Assembly: GCA_023935145.1 (NCBI GenBank)
Contig: CM043698.1
Span: forward strand, 16,991,001 to 17,055,000
DNA: 64,000 bases
Direction: 5' to 3'
DNA from: Bretschneidera sinensis
Taxonomy: Eukaryota; Streptophyta; Magnoliopsida; Brassicales; Akaniaceae
Translations under genes and position numbers: made by a program
Shown: piece after piece, positions 49,590 through 61,515 of the stretch
Layout of the letters: every line of letters begins with the position of its first letter
Numbering within the stretch: position 1 is the stretch's first letter
The notes under the pieces: generated by a model
The model's input: only the letters and a program-made list of their open reading frames with translations
What the model was told of the DNA's origin: nothing
Database searches by the model: none

Positions 49590-50428
49590 GTGGGCTTTAG
49601 AAATCTATAAAATTTGTGAAGATTAGAGGATAAGAGAATTAGATTAATGCTTTTAACTCGAGGAGCAAGTTTATATTAAGTGAAAGGGGATGAACCTTTT
49701 TCAAAGTGCTCCCAATCATCAAAGAATCTTATTTCGGAAATCATTGGGTACACTTGATTTTGGAAAGTGTTTCATCTTTCACATTCTATTTTCAGAATAT
49801 GAATGGAATAATTTTCCATTTTCATTTTTTAATTCCACAGAAAATCATGTTCATTTTTGTTTCCAGTTTTGCTAAAAACAGTAAAAATGAATTTTTTGTT
49901 CTCTAAATTTGGTCTGCTTTCATTTTCGTTTCTAGAAAAGTTGTTTTTAAACTGCCAAACATGCTTCCACTCCCGTTTCTGTTTTGAAAATGAAACAGAA
50001 AAACATGTCTATTTTTCAAACTAAATGCACCTTAAATTCTTTCCCTCTAATGTTTTACTAAATTTACTTTGCAGTCTATATTTCTAGTTTCATGTGTTTC
50101 ATACCTGAGAATCACAACCTTCTCTCTCTGTCTCTATCTCTTAATGCTAGTGTTATTGGTTTATTACTTTTGGTTGGTAGCACACTTAAAAGAATTTGAC
50201 AACTCCATGTCACTCACTATTACACCATTTTAAAATTAGTTCATAAATTGGTATAAAATTAGCTTAGCCCATTGGACAAGATTGTTCTTTCATTTGGAGA
50301 AGTTAATTTTTTTCCCCCTTCTCCTTAATGAGCATTGATTTGCTATCTCTAATTATTGCAGACTTATTGTTGTGTTGCAAGAAAAAACATATATATACGA
50401 CTCAAATAGTCTTGCAATATTGGACACG

Positions 50429-50627
50429 ATTGACACAGTGCCAAATTTAAAAGGTGAGGTCACAATGTCTTATATTGTGTTTATATTAGCTTAGCATATG
50501 CGAGTTGTTCAAAACAAAGATCTTTTGCCATTGACACTGTGCCAAATTTAAAAGGTGAGGTCTGAATGTCTTATATTGTGTTTATATTAGCATATGCAAG
50601 TTGTTCAAAACAAAGATCTTTTGCAAT
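50429..50627. repeat. 101-bp tandem duplication including an exon end
   Basis: Units begin at 50429 and 50530. The first contains the last 25 bases of the ATG18-like exon ending at 50453 plus its GTGAGG donor; the second repeats them (ATTGACACTGTGCC...). The second copy lacks an acceptor and so is intronic. Confidence 0.85.
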
Positions 50628-50668
50628 GACGTTTTGGCATGTATATTTCTTAATTAGTAAATTAATTA

Positions 50669-50725
50669 AGGCCTCGTTTGGGAACATCTTTAATCATTGA
50701 TTAAAGCTGTTCCCAAACCACGCCT
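50669..50725. repeat. 57-bp near-perfect hairpin
   Basis: The arms AGGCCTCGTTTGGGAACA and, on the opposite strand, AGGCGTGGTTTGGGAACA enclose a further palindrome around CTTTAATCA/TGATTAAAG. The GGCCTCGTTTGG end resembles known plant MITE termini, so this could be a very short MITE or its relic. Function is not established. Confidence 0.6.
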
Positions 50726-52335
50726 AAACTTCCTGTCCTTTTCGCATAGTATTAATAAATCTATATTAAGATTTTTTTTATAAGATTAAATCTATATACA
50801 GATTAAGTGAACATCCTATTAGTGTAGATGTCAAAGTTTCTACTTAATAGCTTTGGTATGCTCCAATAGTTGTGATATTTTGCAATATGGATTGCACTTA
50901 TATGCAACATTGGTGTCTAATAACATAACAAAATGCAAGAACACTATTTTTTTAGTAGTAGCTTACCTATTATCACTCTATATTGGATACACACTCATTG
51001 GTTCTGTACTTTTATATTTTGTTATGTATTAATAAGTTCATTAATGAATACCTAATATCTACCACATAGTACCAAGCGTTGCAAGAGTGGGGTGCTATAA
51101 AGGGAGTGCTCTCTTGAATGTGTAAAAGGAGTGCTTTCTTCAATGTCTAACGAGAGTGCTCTCTTCAATATGTGAAGAGGTCTCTTTTGTAGTCATTGGA
51201 TGAGACTTGAGAGGTTGGCCTCGAGAACTTTGTTATGAGGAAAGTAAGAACAGTACGTATTAACAGAAACGACATTTTCCCTTTTTATTTCTATGGTGAA
51301 ACACATAATATCTTTCTGCACCCCTTATCGGTTCTTCTCTTTCTTCTGAGTTTGCTTTTATAGGCCTTTACCCAAACCAAAAGAAGAATGCTATGCCATT
51401 AAAGAATTCTGATGTCCATTGGTTTAGGGGGAAAGAAAGAAAAAGGAAAACCAATTTCAGCGTTTTTTTGGGGAGAAATCATATTAGAAGCCTTCTCTGA
51501 TTCGTAGGAAGACTAATTCTAAGTACCATCTTAATGTATATAAATGTTTATCCAAAATGGATTAGCTAAAAAATAATCAGTTCTTTAATTTTAATTGTAT
51601 CCCTAAATATTTTCTTCTTAATATTTCCTCGAAATTTGAAATTTTATCGATAGAATTGTTTAAATCCTTGTTCAATTCTCCATATATCACCAAAACGAAC
51701 TTGAAAACGCCAATATTCCATTGTGGGTACTATGTAGACCTCGTCTCAAAAGAAATGCTAGCAAGAACACCACCTCTACACGTTCTTAAAGCAAAGAAAG
51801 GAGAAGATAATTAAATTGAGATGCGAATACTTGAATCCAGCAACAATCATAACATTTACTTATTCAATTGGAAAGCCCATTTCTTTTACCTTCAAATCGA
51901 TCAATCCAATTCCTATGCAGTTGCCTTTTGGATCTTTATCTTAGCACCATCTCATGCATGGCTATGGTATCTTTTTCCTTCCATCTATATCACTGAGTAT
52001 TCAATCATATTTTCCAAGAAAATTTTGAGGGATGGAGAAAGAGAGACAGGAAAGTGATAAGAATAAATAAAGGTCTCACATTTGTGTGTGTGTTTGTAAC
52101 TGCTTATGCCGCAGTAGGACCATTTATTCTCTCTGTTTCTCTGTCTCCTTTTTTTTGTTATGCGAATCCCTGAACTATCTCCATCAGACGACTAGAAGGA
52201 GAGCTTTTCATACATCGAAGATAGTGCTCTCCTGGTTGCCTTGTTTTGAAATACAATTAAGAGTGTGGTATATGATTGGTGTATGATTCTGATATTCTCT
52301 GCATAGTGCGGGCTTTTGGCATCAGAAAGATGAGT

Positions 52336-52440
52336 GTGTAACCTGTTTTTCTTAGGGTTGCAAATAATCTAAAAGCTTTGTGAGCAGTTTGGTGCAAGTT
52401 TGTTTAGATTATTTGCAACCCTAAGCAAAATAGGTTACAC
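52336..52440. repeat. inverted repeat, 38-bp arms with a 29-bp spacer
   Basis: Arms 52336-52373 and 52403-52440 pair with two mismatches (GTGTAACCT ... CTTAGGGTTGCAAATAAT). It lies in the ATG18-like long intron, about 150 bp before a copia element. It could fold as an RNA hairpin. No miRNA is recognised. Confidence 0.85.
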
Positions 52441-52588
52441 CGTCTCTTATATAAAACGATTGTGATGAGCTGATTTTGCACTCTTGGTTTAATAAGTTGA
52501 GCTCGATCTCCCTGATCAGATGTCCTGGTTTGAAACATAATAACATGGTTTAGACAGTAATATTTCTCTACTTTTGACAAATAAGATG

Positions 52589-55048
52589 TGTTGAAAAGGG
52601 AAGATTCGGTCATAATATTACCGAATATTATGAGTTTTATTAGCTGTATTCTTATTTCTGTAAATAGCTTTTTAGTCAACTCTGTAATTAATTAGGACAG
52701 TTAGCCATTTTAGTTAGTTTCCTTATTTTGTACTTGTATTCACTTATATAAAGAAAATCTGTGTAAACCATTTAATTGTGAATAATACAGAGAAAAATTA
52801 TTCCATTTTCTGTCTTTCGTTCAAATTCACATGGTATCAGAGCCATCCTAAAGCCCTAGAATTTTTTTTTTCTTGCTCAATCCAGCCATGTCTGACATCT
52901 CCTCTGAGTCAACTTCACCCTCACACTACAACAAAATCCTGAGCTTATGGTTTATACTCGGAAAAAGGATTCATAAAAGGAGTCAAAGTCAGCCTATTCC
53001 TCATGGAAATGATCAATCTCAACCTTCAGGAACCGGACCTTCAAATATCACAGATAAGTCTTTCCCTAACTCATCTTCAGTTCTTGTTACCACTCCTAGC
53101 AAAGAACCATCAGATCTTGATTTTTCAATAGCCATTAGGAAAGGAATCCGAACTTGTAAAAAAAATCCTAAATATCCCATTACCGAATATCTTTCCTATG
53201 CAAAACTTTCTCATACCCATAGGGCATTTACTTCCAAAATCTCACACTTGTTTGTTCCGAGAAACATTCAGGAAGCTCTAGATGATCCGAATTGGAAATT
53301 AGCAATGATAGAAGAGATGAATACTCTTAGACGAAGTGGTACTTGGGAGATAGTTAATTTACCTAAGGAGAAGAAAACAGTTGGCTGCAAGTGGGTCTCT
53401 ACAGTGAAGTGTAAAGTTGATGGTAGCATAGAGAGATACAAGACTAGACTAGTTGCAAAAGGGTTCAGTCAGACATATGGGATCAATTATCAGGAAACTT
53501 TTGCCCCTGTAGCCAAGATAAACTCAATCAGAATCTTGTTATCTTTGGTTATGAATTTCAACTGGCCTTTACACCAGTTAGATGTTAAAAATGCTTTTTT
53601 AAATGGAGATCTTCAGGAAGAGGTCTTTATGAGCCTACCACCCGGGTTTGAGGGAGAGTTAGGACCAAACAAAGTTTGTAAACTAAAGAAGTCGTTATAT
53701 TGTCTCAAACAATCCCCTAGGGCCTGGTTTGAGAGATTTGAGAAAGCTGTAAAGAGTTGTAGCTACTGTCAAAGCCAAGCTGACCATACTATGTTTTACA
53801 AACACAGTAAAGAAGGCAAAATTGCAATCTTAATTGTCTATGTGGATGATGTAGTCTTGATAGGTGATGACAATGAAGAATTGGAGAGATTAAAAAAGAG
53901 ACTTGCAGTTGACTTCGAGATCAAGGATTTGGGTGCTTTGAAATACTTTCTTGGGATGGAGTTTGCTAGATCCAAATAAGGTATATTTGTGAATCAACGT
54001 AAATATGTTCTCGGTCTACTTGAAGAAACAGGTCTACTAGGATGTAGACCAGCTGAGACACCGATTGAACCCAACCTTAAGCTACAGCCTTCTAAAACTG
54101 AAGAAGAAGTTGTGAAGAGAAAGCAGCATCAATGGCTTGTTGGGAGACTAATCTACTTGTCACATACACGTCCAGATATCGCATTCGCAATTAGTATGGT
54201 TAGCCAGTTCATGCATTCACCAGGACAAGAACACTTTGATACAGTCTATGGAATTCTCAGATACCTGAAGGGAACTCTAGGGAAAGGTTTAATGTTCAAT
54301 AACCGTGGGCATTTGCAAGTTGAAGCCTATACTGATGCAGATTGGGCTGGGAGTGTTATTGATAGACGATCAACTTCTGACTACTGCACGTTTGTTGGAG
54401 GCAACCTTGTTACTTGGCGAAGTAAAAAGCAGAATGTGGTAGCAAGAAGTAGTGCAGAGGCTTAGTTTAGATCAGTTGCTTATGGGATTTGTGAAGAGTT
54501 GTGGATAAATAGACTGTTAGAAGAACTGAAGATCTCTAGCACGTTACCTATGAAGTTATACTGTGACAATAAAGCTGCTATTTCAATAGTTCATAATCCA
54601 GTACTTCATGACAGAACAAAGCATATGGAGGTTGACAAACATTTCATCAAGGAAAAGATCGAAAACGGTGTGATCTGCATGCCATACATTCCTACTACCG
54701 AACAAATTGCAGACATGTTCACAAAGGGACTTCCTACAAGATAGTTCGATAAAATCATTGGCAAGCTGGCTATGGAAGATATCTTTAAACCAGTTTGAGG
54801 GGGAGTGTTGAAAAGGGAAGATTCAGTCATAATATTACCGAATATTATGAGTTTTATTAGTTGTATTCTTATTTTTGTAAATAGTTCTTTAGTCAACTCT
54901 GTAATTAATTAGGACAGCTAGCCATTTTAGTTAGTTTCCTTATTTTGTACTTGCATTATCTTATATAAAGAAAATCTGTGTAAACCATTTAATTGTGAAT
55001 AATACAGAGAAAAATTATTCCGTTTTCTGTCTTTCATTCAAATTCACA
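52589..55048 (+). mobile_element. Ty1/copia element lacking gag, protease and integrase
   Basis: 243-bp LTRs (52589-52831 and 54806-55048), TGTTGAAAAGGGAAG to TTCACA, differ at about a dozen positions. The target duplication AGATG is perfect (52584-52588 and 55049-55053). The PBS TGGTATCAGAGCC begins at 52832 and the purine tract GTTTGAGGGGGAG precedes the 3' LTR. The gag start (MSDISSESTS) is joined to the end of the integrase/linker region, so about two thirds of the coding region is deleted in frame. It lies in the ATG18-like intron. Confidence 0.95.
52888..54797 (+). pseudogene. copia RT-RNase H with stops
   Basis: From ATG 52888 the frame leads directly to RT: FVPRNIQEALDDPNW, GCKWVSTVKC, RLVAKGFSQ, QLDVKNAFLNGDLQEEV, YCLKQSPRAWFERF and the catalytic YVDDVVLIGDD. 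A TAA at 53977-53979 follows FARSK. RNase H follows in the same frame (YTDADWAGSVIDRRSTSDY, KKQNVVARSSAEA) with TAG near 54463-54465. CDNKAAISIVHNPV, HDRTKHMEVDKHF and ADMFTKGLPTR lead to a third stop near 54742. The single frame with three point stops shows mild decay after the large deletion. Confidence 0.92.
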
Positions 55049-56712
55049 AGATGTTTTGCATTGCCCTTTCTAAGACTGGTGTTCTCTTTCTAATGCATAG
55101 TTGTCAAATTGAGAATCAAATTGTGATTCGAAATCTCGATTTTTTGAATCGAGAATCGAATCATAAGATTCATTATTAATTCTTAAAATCAATTTTTCCT
55201 GATCAGATGTCCTTGTTTGAAACATAATAACATGGTTTAGACAGTAATATTTCTCTACTTTTGACAAATAAGATGTTTTGCATTGTCCTTTCTGAGACCG
55301 GTGTTCTCTTTCTAATAATCTAATGTACAACATACATGACATGTATGTGACTGGTGAAAGATTTATATACCTTTTAAAAAGTTGAAAAAACAAGGTTTGC
55401 TATGCCTGTATGTGAGTTAGATTGACCCCTTTATAGGAAAGGAGTTGTGACGTAGAGTTCTGCTGAAGAGATACCACATTGGGGTCTATTCTGTGTCTGA
55501 GTATGGTTGGCTTCACAGTTTCTCTGCTATATAGGATTGGTACTCTCATCCAATATGTGGTACAGAGGTAGTCTGTTTAAAATATAAGATAGTTTTATAT
55601 TAGTATAGCTGGGTCAAAGCTGAACTGCTTGTTTACAAAGCAAGCGGAATTTGAAAGAATAGGATATGAATTTGAGTTTAGCTGCAGCTTAGTTAATCTT
55701 GAATACCCTGATACTGCTTATTTCGGTTTTAAACTTTTGCCTGGATGCCTACACCAATCGCTTTGAAAAATGATTAGGCATGACGTTTACAGATGAGCTT
55801 ATAAGATGAATTATATACTTTCAAAATCAGTTTTTATCTCAAGTGCTCTAAAAAGATTAAGAACAAACCTTGGTTAATGATTAATTAGTGGTGCAAGAAT
55901 GTAATCATTTCATGGAGATATTATGTGAAATATTGAGTAACATATTTCATGTGTAGTTGTTTATAAGATGTTAAGGGATATAACAAGTTTTTAAACTTTA
56001 TTTTGGGTGTGATGTTTTACTTGCTAACTTCTTGGATTTACTTGGGAGTTGACATTTCTTCTTGGTCAATAGATGGAAAGTACTGAGCAGGTTCTAGAAA
56101 GCTGGGACAGAGTAATTTTAGTAATTATTACAATACGCTTTGGATTTAATGATAACACTAAAATTTCAATTTCTTAAACTTCACATGCAATATATTTTCA
56201 GTTCATAGTTGATCACCTCATTGCTTATTTATTTTAAAACTCTGTAAAACAAAACGTATCCATGATGTATTCTAAATGTATCTAAGCTCTATCCCAGACA
56301 TATCATTGCATATGCCCAAAGCATCTGAAGTAATATTGTATTATTTTATAATATGAAACATATCTAGGTTAGGTGTATCATATTAGGTGTGTATCCGCAG
56401 TACAAAATTGTAAATTTTACTTATGAAAATCTTATAAATTTTTCAATACTCCTATATTGCCCCCTTCAAAATGTGTTTATATATAAATTATAACCCTTAC
56501 TTATGCTTTCATTTTCAACTACAGTTCTATCTCCCCCCACCCAATATCAAGTACTAACTCCACCCCTTAAGTATCCATATCTTATATTGGAATGATACTG
56601 ATACAAAAGGGGTTTTTGAAGTATCCATGCTTTACTTTGATCTAGTTTAAATTGAAGTTTGAGGATTCTAAGCTTTGTTTTCTTTTTTTTTCCCGCTTTT
56701 TTAATTCAGTTG

Positions 56713-56757
56713 GGAGAGGAGGAGGAGGAGGAGGAGGAGGAGGAGAGAGGGGGGGGG
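56713..56757. repeat. (GGA)n microsatellite with poly(G) end
   Basis: GAGGAGG repeats over about 30 bp, then GAGAGAGGGGGGGGGGG. Purine-rich strands like this are prone to slippage. Confidence 0.9.
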
Positions 56758-59710
56758 GGTGACTAAGTTGGATGAAGATTGTACAACTTTATAGGAAAAA
56801 GGGGTGGGTTGATGATCAAAGAGGGGAGGTGCTTCTTAAAGGTGTAACTGAGAGTGGAGGACAAGTCGTGTTCTATGTTACATTTGTTGAATTCCATGTT
56901 ACCCAACTCATTGAAACCATACACCACAAAGAAGCACTATAGTCGATGTTGATTTGGGTGGAAACTAGAGATCTTTTGAGCATCTGGCTATGAATCTTCT
57001 GTCATTTGATGACTTAGACTGTAATGAAAATGTCAATATATTCAACACTATTATAGCAAATATAAATAAGAAATAGGGAGAAAGCCCCCTTGTAATTTAT
57101 AGCTGAGGGTTGTAGTTAAATTATTATATCGGTTTTCCATGGACATGGGATATGAGATTATTTTTTTTCATCACTTATTTTGTTAATCTTAGAACATCTT
57201 ATTAAGGGTGACATCAGATTGGATAGATTGGAAGAAAATAACTGACATAGGAGTTTTTCCTTAATTGATATGATCAACTCTTGGGATCTTCTATTTTTGT
57301 TATTGGTTGGAGCTAAATATATCCTAGGTCTTTTGGGAATAGAGGAAGAGTGCATGTAAAAGTAATATTGCTCATACATGGAAAGGAGAATGTTTGATGC
57401 TGACTTGACGGTGGAGTTGGTTTTGAATAAGTGCAATTTGAAATTTTGAATTAAGAAACACAGTTAAAGATGAGTGGTGGCAAATACTTAGATCTCCATT
57501 CACATTGTGAGGTTATGGCTGATTATTTTTCATTTTTTCTCATATTGGTAGAATGTATAATATATGATAAGGAATCAGGACTACCTTGTTTTATCGTCTT
57601 ACTTCATTATAATTTCTTTTCCGCGGGAAACTTCTTCAAGGTTAAGTGGAGTGTTATTATGTTTTCTTGCAGCTGTGTGATTAAGATGATTGAAACCTAG
57701 CTTATTTACGGTGAATTTATGAATGACAGTTGCGAATTTTCTTGGTATTGTTGCACCACTCTAATCCATTAGCCAGTGGAATAGCAAACAACCTAAGGAA
57801 ATTATGGATTTCATGCATTTCAAGATCAGATTGATTAATTAAAAAATCTTCCGAAGGCCAGCCTAACACTATTCTTGTACTCCCTGCATCCTTTATTGTT
57901 TGCCTGCACATATTTTCGAGTCCTTTATATTGGTTGATTATGAAAAAGCAAATTAAAATATAAATTAAACTACCCCGAATTGCAATAATAAAGGTTTTAA
58001 ATAACCAAAAAGTCCTAATTACAGTGGGAAAATCAAATGGAAAATTTGTGCAGGAATAAATAAAATGCGACGGAGGGATTATATATTTCTGGGATGCACT
58101 GAATGTACTGCTAAGGCTTCCTATACAAATATTAAAATTATGACCAGGTCTTCACATTTTCAGCAGGTTTTGCCGTAATAAGCTTTGAAAATATGATATG
58201 CAATTTTACCAAGTACCTTGACAGGTGGATTTTTTATATAATTATTGTTTCAGAAGCTGGATATTTCCGTCATTACATGCTTTCTGAGCCAGGGCGTAAC
58301 AGTTTGCTGCTTGTATTAATGGTGCATCATTTTGACACTTCTTAGCATTAGATGATCATTAATGATTTTTCTTGGATTTGTGTCTTTGTTGATTAGTATT
58401 GGATATAAAAGATCATATGACCTTCATTTGTTATGAATGGTTCATATATGATGCTATTTTTTTGGATTTGTGTGTTTTTATTTATCAGTATTCAATATTG
58501 AACAGATGGGTATTCTTTCTATCCTCTAGCTCACTTCATTTATATATTTATCAAATTGAATTACAGATAGATGCTCATCGTTCTCCACTGGCTGCAGTTT
58601 TTCTTTCTTCTAATGGAATTTACTTCGCAACAGCTTCTGAACAGGGAACCATAATCAGAGTTCATCTGGTTTCGGAAGCAACCAAGGTGAAAAATTGCTC
58701 CCTATGCATTTTCTAGAACTGTAGACATACTTGATGAATTGGCATAATTATGCTGTCAAACACAATTATGTATGTGGTGCACAAATGAAAGTGGAAATAG
58801 ACTTCCATTTTATGAGGTCCTTATTAGAATTTTTGAGAAAAACTTTCCGGCTTAACCGTTTAACGGTTTTGACTGTCAGAATAAGAAAAACGAATGAGAA
58901 AAACTGAGTATGGAAGAGGAACACGGTGAGCTTAAATGAATTTGTGCTGACTCCTTATATATGCTTACAGAACATAATAAATGGAAAATGTAACCCTCAC
59001 AACTACGACTATATGGAAATATTTCACATATCAAATACATAAGAAACTGTTTTCTCTGGTCTGGAGTAAACTTTAGTAATCAGTGGACCAATGAAATGGT
59101 AGGATGAACCCTTCAGTAGTGCCATGCAGCCATTTGATATTACCTGGATCCATAACCATTTGTTGCTTTGATTTCCTTTTTATTTTTCTTCATCAATACT
59201 GAACTAAATTCCTAGAAGTATTATAGTGTTCCTATCTGTTTGATTGACATCATCAGCAATGGAATCCAACTTCTTTTCCTTTTGCAGTCATATAGTTTCC
59301 AAAGGGGAACATACCCATCAACGATATTTTTCTTGTCATTTGGACCATCAAAGCAGCTTCCAGATATTCTAATAGCCACAAGTTCTTCGGGTTCTGTTCA
59401 TGCCTTTTCTCTAGGGTGGGCTATAGATCAGAGGTGAGAACCACAAATGAACTTTTTTCCATATTTTACTTAGATTGAACAGATTGCTGACAAGCTTACT
59501 GCATATCTAATCATAACATGTTAAGACTCATCAAAAAAGGAAAAAAATTGTTATATAATATCTCTAGATATGCGGGATTTCTTATTCCTTTACTTATTAT
59601 TAGTGTACACCCTGGTTGTATTGTAGTTCATCAATAATTACTTCTGCAATGCACACATTTGGCCTGATATTATCACTTCTTTTCTGCCTCACCATATGAC
59701 ATGATGCATA

Positions 59711-61101
59711 TTATTGGACATTTGCTTATTTTATTCTTTTGTTTCCCTCTTTTCATATGTTTAATAAGTCTAAAATTAGCTTTTCAATTTCAACATCATT
59801 TGCTTCCTTTACATGCCATTGTTTCAGTTCTTTTTAAAGGTGCTTTTCTTTTTAAGGAAAATACACATAACTAACCTAAGGTTTACAATTACAGAGACAT
59901 CCCTGAACTGCACTAGCATTATCATGTACCTCCCCTCTAGTACTTGGTTTGGATTCAGATACAAAAATGCTAAAAGTGGTATTTTTGCAAGGCGTATATA
60001 CCCATATTTTTGGCTTCTCAGCTCATGTACTGGACTGCTATGTCCTTTATTTGAACTAATGCTTGCCTGCATCACGATCGCTGCTTTTTCTCTTATTATT
60101 GGAGAAATGTTTTCTTAGTCTTGGGGGTATAGGGGTCGTTTTTATTTTTCTCCTTTTTTATCTGATAAATGGGAAATAAGAGTCATTTTTCATCGTTGGT
60201 GGCGAATCAACTATTGGAGTCGAGGTCTGTGATAGTATTAGTGTAAGTGAATCAGAATGGAGGGCAGTGAAATTATGCAAACCTCAGGGAGGTCATTTTG
60301 ACTGCCAATTGTTAAATTAAAAGTCTTGTCTTCCAAAAAGTTGTAGGCAGCACAATTTTGTTTTATTTTTCCCTGAAAAGTGGATATATGATGCCCAATT
60401 ATAAATCATATGCACATTATTGGACATTTGCTTATTTTATTCTTTTGTTTCCCTCTTTTCATATGTTTAATAAGTCTAAAATTAGCTTTTCAATTTCAAC
60501 ATCATTTGCTTCCTTTACATGTCATTGTTTCAGTTCTTTTTAAAGGTGCTTTTCTTTTTAAGGAAAATACACATAACTAACCTAAGGTTTACAATTACAG
60601 AGACATCCCTGAACTGCACTAGCATTATCATGTACCTCCCCTCTAGTACTTGGTTTGGATTCAGATACAAAAATGCTAAAAGTGGTATTTTTAACAAGGC
60701 GTATATACCCTTATTTTTGGCTTCTCAGCTCATGTACAGGACTGCTATGTTCTTTATTTGAACTAATACTTGCCTGCAATCACGATCGCTGCTTTTTCTC
60801 TTATTATTGAAGAAATGTTTTCTTAGTCTTGGGGGTATAGGGGTCGTTTTTCTTTTTCTCCTTTTTTATCTGATAAATGGGAAATAAGAGTCATTTTTCA
60901 TCGTAGGTGGCCAATCAACTATTGGAGTCGAGGTCTGTGATAGTATTAGTGTAAGTGAATCAGAATGGAGGGCAGTGAAATTATGCAAACTTTAGGGAGG
61001 TCATTTTGACTGCCAATTGTTAAATTAACAGTCTTGTCTTCCAAAAAGTTGTAGGCAGCACAATTTTATTTTATTTTTCTCTGAAAAGTGGATATATAAT
61101 G
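59711..61101. repeat. 706-bp tandem duplication, MITE-like
   Basis: Two units start at 59711 and 60417 (TTATTGGACATTTGC) and remain nearly identical to ATTATAAATCATAT near 60410 and ATTATAAATAATAT near 61120. The unit holds an element-like block whose ends share ACCTAAGGTTTACA- and, inverted, CCTGAGGTTTGCATA-type text and a nearby CATCCCTGA/CTCCCTGA, suggesting a non-autonomous DNA transposon. The short frames inside are shadows. Confidence 0.85.
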
Positions 61102-61147
61102 CTCAATTATAAATAATATAAAGCATTTGGTAAAATCATTTATTGTT

Positions 61148-61515
61148 GTTAGGGGTGAATTCGAGTCGAATCGAATCAAGCCCGAATATTAAGGTATTCA
61201 AGCTCGATTCGAGCTTAAATGAACATGCTCAAGCTTAAATGAATAGGCTTGAGTTCGAATCGAGCTCGAGTCGAACAATCGAGTCTACTCGAGCTCGAGC
61301 TCGAAATATAATTTTAATAAATAAAAATATTAAATAAATATTGATTCGAGCTCGATAATACCTTATTGAACTGTTCGAGAGCCTTTTGAGTCGAACCTTA
61401 AGGTATTCGAACTCGATTCGATAAACTATTCGAGTCTAAATTTCAGGCTCGAGTTCGAGCTCGAGATTTGAACGAGCTCAAATAATTTGATAAAAGCTCG
61501 GCTCGATTCCAGTCC
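61148..61515. mobile_element. GC-richer MITE-like element with terminal inverted repeats
   Basis: The left end reads TTAGGGGTGAATTCGAGTCG; the opposite strand at the right end reads TTAGGACTGGAATCGAGCCG. Inside, CGAGCTCGA- and GATTCGAGCT-type text repeats many times. The possible target copies are TTGTTG and TTGTCG. Many CpG sites remain, unlike the surroundings. There is no coding capacity. Confidence 0.65.

Larger units (their letters stand above)
52511..55316. repeat. 222-bp tandem duplication, its first unit split by the copia element
   Basis: The 78 bp before the element (52511-52588, CCTGATCAGATGTCC to ATAAGATG) recur at 55198-55275. The text after the element (55054-55094, TTTTGCATTGCCC) recurs at 55276-55316. 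The duplication therefore seems to predate the copia insertion. A small hairpin with GATTCGA/TCGAATC arms lies inside at about 55127-55165. Confidence 0.8.
43719..59433 (+). pseudogene. ATG18: decayed autophagy gene, ATG18 (PROPPIN) family
   Basis: ATG18 proteins are seven-bladed WD-type propellers that bind PI3P on autophagic membranes. Recognisable exons: 43719-43777 (MPNQSSSYPILCASFNQDN), 43890-43962, 44924-44995 (VEMLYSSSLLAIVGA), 45099-45208 (PSLSPRLLCLFNTT), 50362-50453 (LIVVLQEKTYIYDS), 58567-58686 (IDAHRSPLAAVFLSSNG) and 59288-59433 (RGTYPSTIF). Most splice sites are intact, so it arose by gene duplication, not retroposition. Lesions: a one-base loss in exon 2, a frame change giving TGA in exon 3, no recognisable exon between 50453 and 58567, an FRRG-to-FQRG change in the lipid-binding motif, and no exons after 59433. 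A GC donor ends exon 2. ATG18b is the closest type by memory. Transcription is possible, but not a full protein. Confidence 0.85.

Noticed and set aside
57484..57510. DLHSHCE followed by a GT, resembling the end of the missing ATG18 exon
   Set aside because: Only about eight codons fit and the sequence before it does not match the expected exon; could be a relic but is too short to call.
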